DNA of 64,000 bases from positions 15,886,931 to 15,950,930 of the forward strand of contig CAIIXF020000003.1 in the NCBI GenBank assembly GCA_903813345.2. Reading direction: 5' to 3'. Position numbers and translations under genes: made by a program. Below the pieces are notes generated by a model. It was given only the letters and a program-made list of their open reading frames with translations, was not told the origin of the DNA and made no database searches. The DNA is from Owenia fusiformis. Its lineage: Eukaryota; Annelida; Polychaeta; Sabellida; Oweniidae. Positions 31,301 through 43,300 of the stretch are shown here, piece after piece (positions within the stretch are counted from its first letter, which is position 1; each line of letters opens with the position of its first letter).

Positions 31301-34300
31301 CGCTAATTCTATTCCAAAGTTACTCAATCAAAACTTGAGATCGTTAGTTATACTAATCTATCAAAACTATATAGAAATAAAGGCAAACTAACCTGTATTG
31401 GAACGATATGAGGGGACGATTCAAAATGCCGCACTAAAAACGTTGGTGGTGGTTACTGGATTTCAACTACCCAAACGTGAAACGAAAACACTAATTATAT
31501 TGAAAATATACGAAATGACCGGAAGTAGCCAGTTAAACATGGTAAACAATTCACATACACAATTGTTAGACCAAGTAGGAATAAAAATAATTGCCCAAAT
31601 ATGTGTATAACTAGCAAGCTCAACTATAACCGGGGAGATTGCTGATAAAGTGCTGAAAACCTCCAAATACTAAGACCATAAAATTTTTGAAAAAAATAAT
31701 TTGTTACACTCCTCCCATCCAATGATTTTGGTGTTTACAACACCAAGTCCAAAGCACGCAAAAAATAACAAATTATTTTAAGAAAATATACTATATTACG
31801 ACTGGTGAGGTAGTTTCACAGGCTTAATCATTATAAAAAATAAAATAAAAAACTTCTCTTAAATTACTGTGCATAGAAAATATAAAATTGTATATAAAAA
31901 GTATACGCTAATTCTATTCCAAAGTTACTCAATCAAAACTTGAGATCGTTAGTTATACTAATCTATCAAAACTATATAGAAATAAAGGCAAACTAACCTG
32001 TATTGGAACGATATGAGGGGACGATTCAAAATGCCGCACTAAAAACGTTGGTGGTGGTTACTGGATTTCAACTACCCAAACGTGAAACGAAAACACTAAT
32101 TATATTGAAAATATACGAAATGACCGGAAGTAGCCAGTTAAACATGGTAAACAATTCACATACACAATTGTTAGACCAAGTAGGAATAAAAATAATTGCC
32201 CAAATATGTGTATAACTAGCAAGCTCAACTATAACCGGGGAGATTGCTGATAAAGTGCTGAAAACCTCCAAATACTAAGACCATAAAATTTTTGAAAAAA
32301 ATAATTTGTTACACTCCTCCCATCCAATGATTTTGGTGTTTACAACACCAAGTCCAAAGCACGCAAAAAATAACAAATTATTTTAAGAAAATATACTATA
32401 TTACGACTGGTGAGGTAGTTTCACAGGCTTAATCATTATAAAAAATAAAATAAAAAACTTCTCTTAAATTACTGTGCATAGAAAATATAAGTATATATAT
32501 ATATATCATCTTTATAAAGTCTCTGGAATAAGTTCAGTAACTTGTGATACTCTCATGGTAAACTGTCTCTTAACTATGTCTCTAACACTGCTGACACAGC
32601 AACTACTTATCTACATAATATACTTCTAAGAAACGTACTATATTCCATGATAATCACTTAGTCTATCATAAAATTACACATCACATGTCTTCATGTTGAT
32701 CAAGAATGTCTCTTTCGAAGTTATTCACTTTGTCTTTCACATATCACCTATCCTGGATTGTAGGTTTTATCGTAAATGTCTTTCCATGTTAATCACAGTC
32801 TCTCACGTATCACATACTCCACATAATCTGTATGTTACTCATTAATGTCTTTCAGTGTTAATCACAGTCAATCACATATCATGTACTATCTTTAATCCGT
32901 GTGTTGTTTATTAATATATATCCATGTTAATTATGCAGTCTTTCATATAACACATACTCTTTAATCCACATGTTTTTCATAAATATCTTCCCATGTTAAT
33001 TACACAGTCTTTCGCATATCTTTATAAAAACTAAGACAGTCTTGTGTTCTACATTAATCACTGCTATCCTTATCAAATCACACTGCTACGTTCCAGATAA
33101 TTTCTTAACATCTTTATGTCTTTATATCCTTAATAATCCATAAACTAAACTCCGATATAACAAAAGTAATCAGTCATACTTTAATGTCCTTTCCATCATA
33201 TTTCTAGGTTTTTCAATCAATTGGTAACGTCCTTATCTATATTTCCAACAAAACGAACCCAACTCCTGTAACAACTAATACTGTAAAGGTTAACACTTAA
33301 ATTTTCAGACTGGCATACCTAGTGACCAGAGTTTCATCCTCGAGGACGCTTCCATCTCTGGCGTAGTAACGGAATCTTATCTCCATCTTGATAGGGTTGT
33401 TTACTGTGCCCTTCTTATAAGGCTCATACTCCTCTGTTTCGACGTCCTCCTCCTCTAACCTTTCTAATACTACTTTGGCTGTTTTGGTTATTTTCTTACT
33501 CTCATCCTCATCTGAACTGGTCTCAATAATGGCAACACTTTTTGGCTCTTTCTTTGACTTTTTTCTCGGGGCACTCTTTGGCTTGGGTTTCGGGGATTTT
33601 CCCTTATCTTTATTCAGAACATACTCCTTTCCTTCCCCAATTGGTATAACAATTCTACTGTCCCCCTGACTATCGACCTTCTTGGTCCCAGTATGTTTTC
33701 CCTCTTTCTCTTTAGGTTCTACCCTCTTCCCCCATACTATGGGTGACTTACTGGCCGCCGTTGTCACAGTGTTTGAAGCCATGGTGGTAGTCGTAGAGGG
33801 TAATGCAAGGGGATCCTTAGTAACACTCTGGGAACTCACAGAACTTGTTTTGGAGGTAACTACTGAAGTCTTGGGTACAGTGGTGCAAGGAACACTCGTG
33901 GGAGTAGGGCGTGTCCCAAGGGAAGTTACAGGGGCCTTAGAAGTGACAGGGGTTACTTCAGGTGACGTTGCATGATTCTTAGAGACAATAGGGGCTGGGG
34001 CAATTACCTCAGGGGCGCTCATTGGAGATGTAGGTGGGGCCCCTAGACTAGCAGAGGGTGGAGGGAATTGAGGTCTCTTGACATCAGAAGCCGATTGCCA
34101 TGTTTGTAACAACCCACTAAGCTGCTCCATGAGATTAAATCCTGTGGGTTCCTGGACTGTTGCTATGCGTTCAACTGGGAGGGAGTCTTTACTAGAGGAC
34201 CTCGAAGGCCTATCCCATCGGGCGAACTTATCCACCTTACCACTATCACTACTATTCACTCTACGCTCCTTACTGTCTCTATCTTTACGATCATTGCTTC

Positions 34301-37300
34301 TGTCTCTATGGTAATCCCTACTATCTCTATCTTCTCTACTGTCTCTATCTCTACTACGGCCCCTACGATCATTGTATCCATACCGGAACCTATCACCACG
34401 GTCACCGAATCTTGGTCTTGGCCAATGGGACATCTTGTCTTCGACCCTGGAAGCACATAAAACAGTATTTAACTCATAATCACACAAGCGTTTTGGGGGT
34501 TTCCGGACCCTCCTTCCCAACCCTTTTGATTGGCCCATAGAATCTGTACCACCCTGTTCACCCTCAATCACTCTCTTATTTTTAGACTTACTACACCCTT
34601 TTTCCTGTGTTTCACTATCTGCATCAAGTATCACTCCTTTTTCCCTCATTTGGACTTCTCCTTGGTCGCTAGGCTCACATTTTTCATCTCTCGGCTCAGT
34701 TTCATATAACTCCACATCCATCGGGTCTGTTTTCACCTCTATATTCATTTTGGTCTCGGGTGGGGTCGGATCATCATCATGGAGTATTTTGTCCTCAGTT
34801 TCATCACTGTCCACTCCCATCTTTTCTCTCTGTTTCATCTCGGACGAATCCAAAATCATTGGGTCGGACGGAATCTCCTCCAACTTCAGTTTGGTCTCAT
34901 CCGGGGGTATTTTCCAGTCTTCTGGAAGTTGGCTCTCGTATGGTTTGAGTTGATCAAAATGGACCACTTTGGGTGTCCGCTTTCCCCACTCACGGATGCG
35001 ATAGGTGACATCAGACATCTTCTGCAAAACCTGAAATGGACCTAACCAACGACATTGCAATTTAGGAGAAATACCTCTTTTCTTGTTATTGTTTAAGTAC
35101 CATACTGCATCACCAGGATTATATCCTTTACCAACCACACGTCGATCATAAACATCTCGTTGACGAATTGCTGACTTTTTTAACACCCTGCTTGCCCTTT
35201 CATGAGCATCTTTCAGGCCTTGTCGAAGTTCAATCACATAGTCTGTCTTCATTTCTTCACATTGTGGATCCTCTATCATCCAAGATACTGGAACAGATAA
35301 TTCCCGCCCAAACATCATCATAGCTGGCGTTTCCCCGGTAGCATCATGTGTAGATGTGCGATACGCCATGAGAGCAAATGGAATCTGTACATCCCAGTCA
35401 GACTGATGGACCTCGGGTTGCAACAACTTAGCAATAGTGTCAAGTAAGGTCCTGTTATATCTTTCGACCATCCCGTCACTCTGTGGGTGGAAAGGGGTGG
35501 TTCGGGTCTTGTGTATCCCCATCAACTTGCAGACTTCTTGAAAAACATGAGATTCGAAGTTCCGACCCTGGTCGGAGTGCAAGTCTGCGGGAACTCCGAA
35601 TCTACACACAACTTCTGTAACCAGCTTGTCTGCCACTGTAATGGCTTCTTGGTTAGGAAGGGCAAAGGCTTCTACCCACTTGGAAAAATAGTCAGCACAC
35701 ACCATGATCACCTTGTTCCCTCTAGACGTCTCGGGAAATGGTCCTAATATGTCCACTGCATACCTCTCCATGGGACTACTTACCCCTTGTATCTGCAATG
35801 GAGCTCTTCTGGCTCGCAGAGGTTTTCTTCTCTTTCCACACGTGTGACAGGTTCGCACGACCCCTCTGACATCAACCCTCTGTTCGAACCAATAAAATCT
35901 CTGCCTACTTTTCAAAAAGGTCCTACGGATTCCAAAATGCCCCGCTACCTTGTTAGTATGACACATTTCTAGAACAACCAGCTTCATCGGGGATGGTACA
36001 ACAATTTGCAAATGACCATGCTCTCCACTTGCATCCTCCCATCTTTTACAAAGTACATCCTTGTGAATTTCTAGCTGGTTCCAAAGGTGCCAATAATGTT
36101 TGGTTGCTGGTGAGTTAAAACTGATTTTATCCCAAATAGGCCTAGTGTTAGAGGAACGCAACGCCTCTAATATGGGCTGTATCTCAGGGTCCTGTTCCTG
36201 TGCCTCTGCAATCTTTTCCAACGTCCAAGTTGGTTCAATAGCAACCATAGCAACTTGTAATTGAGACACATCTTCTTGTTGAGCTACCTCATCACAGTGA
36301 GAACACTGTGTACAGGGTCTCCGAGACATAACATCGGCGTTGGCATGTCGTGGTCCAGGTCTGTACTCCAATTGAAAGTTGTATTCTTGAAGCACCTCTA
36401 ACCATCGAGCCAATTGTCCCTCTGGGTTCTTAAAATTCGTCAACCATCTCAAGGATCCATGGTCTGAGCGAATGGTGAATCGTACACCATATAGATATTG
36501 ACGAAAATACTTCGCGAAGTGCACCACAGCCAAGAGTTCCTTCCTGGTTACACAGTAGTTTAACTCTGGTCCATTTAGTCGGTGACTGGCATAGTATATA
36601 ACTCTTTCTTCGTTGTCTTGTATCTGGGATAAAACAGCGCCAACAGCTTCATGACTGGCATCTGTGTCCAATATGTAGGGACAATCATCCCTTGGAAAAG
36701 CCAAAATCGGTGCTGTAGTTAACCTTTCCTTTAAAGTAATGAAGGCTTCTTCAGCTTCAGAGTTCCACATAAACCTCTGGTTCTTCCGTGTTAACTTGTG
36801 CAAAGGTCCTGCTATTTCAGCAAAGTTTTTAATGTGTCTCCTGTAATATGATGCTCCTCCCACAAACTGCCGGACCTGCTTGACAGTCTTTGGAGTGGGA
36901 TATTGTAGCATAGCTTCCACTTTCTTGGGATCGGGTGCAATGCCCTCCTCTGAAACTACATGCCCTAAGTAGTTTACCTGTGTCTGAAGTAGAGTACACT
37001 TCTTTGGTTTCAACTTCAATCCAGCTCTACGTAATCGCCCAAATACCCCTTCTAAACGTTTTAGAGCTTGTTCAAATGTAGGGGAGAAAGAAATGACGTC
37101 ATCCAAGTAAACTAAGGACCCTTCCTTGTTCAATCCGCTAAGGACTTCTTCCATCAGTCTACAAAAAGTAGAGGGTGCGTTTGCCAAGCCAAATGGCATT
37201 ACAGCCCATTGGAACAGTCCCCCTCTCACAGTAAATGCAGATTTTTCCTGTGCTTCTTTGTCAAGTAATATTTGCCAGTAACCACTGGCTAAATCCAGGG

Positions 37301-40300
37301 TGCTGAAATACTTTGATCCATTCATCATGTCTAACGTTTCGTCAATCCGGGGGATAGGAAAAGCATCTTTCTTGGTAACGCTATTGAGCTTCCTATAATC
37401 CACACAGAATCTCCAAGACCCGTCCTTTTTCTTTACTAATACAATGGGCGATGCCCATGGACTCTGTGATGGCTTAATTATACCTCGTCGCAACATGTCT
37501 TCAATGAGCTCATTCACTTCATCTTGTCGACTTCTGGGCAACATTCGGTATCTTTGTCGAATAGGAGTAGTATCCCCTGTATCAATGTTGTGTTCTACTA
37601 ATGTAGTCCTCCCCAAATCATCATCACTTTGGGCAAAGATATCCTTATTTCCTCTTAGTAGCTTCTGCAATTGATCTCTCTGGGTCTGATTAAGTCCACA
37701 AGAACTCCGTTCAAACAAGTCCTGCATAAACTCTGGTAATGGCAAAAGTGAATCCTCAGTCCCTTCTGAACCTGTAAGCGGGCAAATTATTTCTTCAGTG
37801 ACTTTATCGAGATCTACTTGATAGGTGTCCTCATCTACAGAGGTAATGACTCCTAATACAGCCCCTTCGGGAATGGATATTTCAAAGTCATTGTGATTCC
37901 TTACTTCCATATAGCTACTTTGACTTGTATCAGCTAAGGTTGTCACAATTTCGAGCTCTTCTAAATCTTCGGCATCTAAATAAGGTTCAATAATACCCAT
38001 CCCAGTGAGTGGCTCCTTCCATTGAACTTCAATAAATTGACCAGAAAAGGCAGGTAAGATCACTTCATGGGCAGCATTATAACATAACGAAGATTGTCGT
38101 GGATCAAACATTTGTCTTAAATCTGATAATATATCGTCCTCCAACTCTAAACTTTCTGGTGTATTAGGAGGCGTTTCTGGAATGATGATTGGAGTAGCTG
38201 GAGGGCTATCAGGAAATCGCATTCCTTGTTCAGGTGATGGAGTTTCAGGTACAAGTATATTTTCCAACTGTTCCCTGGCATCTTCAAAATCCTGAGAATC
38301 CTCAGAGTCCTCCATACTCTCCTCGGGAGTAGATGAAGGGCTATCGGGGAACTGGATCCTGGCTACAGGTGGGGTTTGTGTGGTACCTTTAAATTTTGCT
38401 CTCTCTTTACAACTGGATCCACTATCAACTGATTCCACTTGTTTTCCACAAGCCTCAGAGATAAAATCATCTGCTTTTAGATCAGAGCTGTAACTCTTAT
38501 CCAGTTTGGCCATTGACCCCACACTGCAACTTCGAGAATTGTCTGTTTCCCTCGAATTCAACTTCATTTCAGCATCCTCATAACAACTGTCTGTTGAAAT
38601 ATTGGGTTTGTCCTTGGTCCCAAAGCTAACTGTGCATCGGTGGTAGTCCACTATCGCGCCTGATGCAGAAAGATAGTCACTTCCCAAAATTCCTTCGAAG
38701 TCAATTGGGGCTACAACAATCTCCAACTCCTCTTCATGTCCATCGATACTCACCTTACCGAATATGGCTCCTAAAGTGGCCAATGGTTCCCCATCAGCCT
38801 GCAGCATAATATGAGTAGCTGGTATAAGTTTAGGACGATAGCGAGGGTTCATCCTTCTGTAAACTTCACTGTTTACAATGGTGCGTGCAGCACCAGAGTC
38901 CAACAAAAAGGCTACCTCTGCACCACAAACATCACCATGAGCGATAACTTTACGGACATCTTTTGGGGACTCATTCTTTGAAACATCTCTCCCAAAATGA
39001 GAGAGGAATTTAACTGGAGCGGCTTGGCGTGACTCAGCTTGTGCTTCTTTAGCTCGCTCCTCCATTCGCTTCCTGCTATAACACTCTGCAATAACATGGC
39101 CTGGTTTATGGCAGAAAAAGCACTCCAATTTTCTGGATCGACTTCCCTTTATTTCGGAATTGGTCTTCGGATTATCACCATCAGACTGGATTTTCGTCTC
39201 CATCAGCTGAATCCTCTTCTCCAGATTTTTGCGGTCTTGTTCAGCATTTTTGCGATCTTTTTCCAGGTTTTTTCGATCTTCCTCTTGCTTGTTGCCTAAT
39301 TCCTCTAACAGCCGAGTGAGTTTCTTCAAATCATCATCCTTGTCTTCTAAAGCATTGACACGGCTATATCTGGACTTTTGTCCTTTCCTCATTCTTTCCG
39401 ATTCCAGATAAGATTCTTCTCTCAGGGCAATTTCAATTGCCTTGTCTAACGTTGTGCATTCTTTATTATGTATTGCTCGGCGTATATCATCCTCCGCTAT
39501 CGCCTGCTCAAAACTACGCCTTGCTAATCTATCCTGGGCTGACCTACTCATCTCAGGATATGCCAATGCTGTAAGTCGCCTGATATCCTGTCCTAAAGTC
39601 TGTAAAGATTCTTTTGGCTTCCTCATTCGCCCAATTAGTTCGGCCTCATATACCTCTGCTTTTCCTCCAGGCCCATATCTTTTCTCCAAGGCTAAAACCA
39701 ATTGATCATACGTATACCCAGCTTCCATTTCCAACACGATTTGTTGGGCAGTCCCCCGTAGACTGGTAGCTAAGTACTCATTTTTCTCTTCTGTGGTCCA
39801 ACTGTTGGCCTTAGCACATATTTCAAAATGGGCTCGATACTCCTGCCAAGGAGTAGTGCCATTATATGTCTCCGGCTTGATCCTATTCTTGGACTTGGAC
39901 ATCTGGTTAAACATTTTCATGAAATCCATTGGATCACCAGATACATTATTATTACTTTTTCCATTTCTCACATTGATAGTATCCTCTCTTGCCAAACGAG
40001 TTTCAAATTTATCTTCAACTGAACATGGTATCCTGGTATCACTCCTATATACATGATCCATTCTTTGGCCTAATTTCTGTGTAGAATATTGTTCTTCAGG
40101 ATCACAAACATCTTTTTGATTATCCTGTATCATGGGAGGAACTTGTTTGTCTCTACCAACTGACTTATGTGATGGAGTTATATAAATTCGGTCTTGTCTC
40201 TCCAACTTCCATGGTTTTCTCCTTTGAGGAGTGGGGGGTTCAGGGGAAAGACATTCCTCTCTATGTGGAACCCGACTCATAGACAATGGAGGCGACATAT

Positions 40301-43300
40301 GCACTCTTCTACGTGCTCCACTTGGAGTTACATAAGGGTCATCCACAACATCCGAATATCTGCCTTCATCAGACTTAATCTGAGTTCTACTCATGGCTTC
40401 TATGTGACTCTGCATCTGCTGCAATCGTCTGTCTTGCAATTCAAACATATTCTGCAGTCTACACTCTTGCTTTTCTTCCCTTATTTGTTGTAGACAACTA
40501 CTCTCTGCTATTTTCTCCATTAATTGAGTCAGACCATCAGTCTGTTTCTGTTGTTTCTCTGAAATAACATCCAACTGTTTCTGTTGTGTTTCTGCAGCAT
40601 CTTCAACGGCAGACAACTTATCTCTAAGCTGACCTTCTACCATGGTCAACTCTTGTTTCATTTTATCCTCTGCTTGCCCCTTAATCAAAGGTTGATTAAT
40701 CATAGTAGAGGTCAATGGAATACGTCTATCAGGAGGATTCCTTTTATCCCATGCATAGCGATTTGCTGGAGTCTCCAAATCATCCAATCCTCCTCCAGAC
40801 CAATATCCTGTAGTTACAACACTGGGCAATACTCCCTTCTCGATACCAATCTTCGGATCCTTTGCCCTAGCCCCTGCACCAAGAGGAACCTCCTTGGTTG
40901 CCTCAGAAGATGAAGTGCCATCTATTTGCAGAGGTAGTGTTGTGTCATTAGCTCCAGGATTCTTTATTTCCATTGGATTTGTCTTCATGAATACAGTAGT
41001 CTCCCCTTCAATCTCTATATCCTCATCATCCATTGGATAGGGAAGATTGGACTCTGGATCCATCCTAAATCAGTATAATGCACCTCAGGCTTATATCTTC
41101 AGACAATTAATCCCACCACTGCCACCAGTGTAACAGTTTGGCCTTTTTTGTGGATATGTGGTAGTGTGGCTAATAAAAAGACCACTGTTTAGTAAACGGT
41201 GTTTACTTGTGGATTGCACGGCACACGTTAAATGTGCTTTGTCCCTAAAGAAATAAACAGAATATATAATTTTATATATATATAATACAAAACAATATAT
41301 TGTGGCGTTTATAAGCCCAAATAAGATGTACATGCAATTTCAAATGTAATGTAAGAATATTACGGTGTTATTATTTCTCTTAAATCTCACAACTGAAAAG
41401 TCCATATGAGCTAATAATAATTATCACTGATAAAATAATATCCAGAGTCCATATAAACTGATGATCACTATATAACACTGTTGTATTCCGAATATGCAAA
41501 GTTCATGTAAATTGTACCACTTGTACGTCTTGTATTGTTATTGTATCTTGCACCTGGAATAGTAAGCTGAGCGTAACAAAGTCTTGTCTCCTAATTTTGG
41601 GAAGCAACTTTACACAAAATTCATAGTACTCATGCTGAAGCTTGGTGTGGATTTTAAAGCAGGGGTTGGCGTAGGGGGTATTGGAACTGCTGGAACAGGC
41701 GCTTCTTCGTCTTGAATCTTAATACACACCTGGGAGCATATGACTAACATCAAACATAAAAGTACAAATAAAATTCCACCCACGACCAAGATGATGAAGG
41801 GGATATCCAGTTCCATCCACTGTAAACTCAGCAACTGTCTTGTGTCTTGCTTCCAATGAAAATACTAATTCTCTTCACGTTGTTGTAGTATCCTCCACTG
41901 TGTTGTAGGATAATTCACCTTTAATTATATGAAATAATCAAAGTCAAACTATCGGCTCTGTAAATGGCTATCTCTTGGATCCTCTTCACTGTGTTGTAGG
42001 ATAATTCAACTTTAATTATATGAAATAATCAAAGTCAAACTATCGGCTCTGTAAATGGCTATCTCCTGGATCCTCCTCACTGTGTTGTAGGATAATTCAA
42101 CTTTAATTATATGAAATAATCAAAGTCAAACTATCGGCTCTGTAAATGGCTATCTCCTGGATCCTCCTCACTGTGTTGTAGGATAATTCAACTTTAATTA
42201 TATGAAATAATCAAAGTCAAACTATCGGCTCTGTAAATGGCTATCTCTTGGATCCTCCTCACTGTGTTGTAGGATAATTCAACTTTAATTATATGAAATA
42301 ATCAAAGTCAAACTATCGGCTCTGTAAATGGCTATCTCCTGGATCCTCGTCACTGTGTTGTAGGATAATTCAACTTTAATTATATGAAATAATCAAAGTC
42401 AAACTATCGGCTCTGTAAATGGCTATCTCCTGGATCCTCCTCACTGTGTTGTAGGATAATTCAACTTTAATTATATGAAATAATCAAAGTCAAACTATCG
42501 GCTCTGTAAATGGCTATCTCCTGGATCCTCGTCACTGTGTTGTAGGATAATTCAACTTTAATTATATGAAATAATCAAAGTCAAACTATCGGAATTGACA
42601 AAGTTTACGAACGTCTTATATGGCATCAACTGCTAAGTACACAAACTTCCTTCACAATTAAGTAATCAGCCTACCTAAAAATATAGCATGCGCACAACAG
42701 CATAGGCAAAAATATTACAAGTCAAAATATGTGCCCTTGAAAATAACTAAGTTCAGTTAATGTTGAGTTATACTGATATTGAAATATTCTAAGTTCAATA
42801 TTTATTCTCCAAAAAAAACAAAGTCCAAAATAATGTTTCTCCAAATATTGACTAAGTTCAATAATTTTATTCCCAAAAATACGCAAAGTCCAATTTCATG
42901 TGTTCATGAAATTGAACTGACAGAGCTCAGAAATCTAGTATAGGCTTGATGCTGCCTCCAAACACGGTACTGAATATTCCCTCTTGAGGTATCCTCTACA
43001 CAAATACACGGGTAGATGGCCAAGTTATCATCTACAGAATCACGGTGTAGCAGTCTTCCCTCTCAGGTATCCTTCATCACAAGTAGATGTCCAAGTTATC
43101 ATCCACTGAACTGAAGTGCAGCTATGTATCTCCTATCTGCCTCGGGAAATATTCAAAGTCCCAACAACTTTCTACTGAAAATTGTCAAAGTCCAAAAATA
43201 TTTCCTTGAAAAATGACTAAGTCCAACTTCACATAAAAATATGAAATTGAAACGGAGCTCTGTCCCGAACGAAAGCTAGCTGTAATCTGCTGAGCGCTCT

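Larger units (their letters stand above)
28843..31708 (-). repeat. 3' LTR of the Ty3/gypsy element
   Basis: Almost identical to 41129-43994 at a constant offset of 12286 bp. Its inner edge is followed by the polypurine tract and by a tandem duplication that repeats the last 417 bp of the LTR. Confidence 0.95.

Noticed and set aside
31398-31666. Small ORFs on both strands in the LTR U3, repeated three times in the window
   Set aside because: They recur only because the LTR end is present three times (two LTRs plus the tandem duplication). They lie upstream of the TATA box and have no protein-like features.
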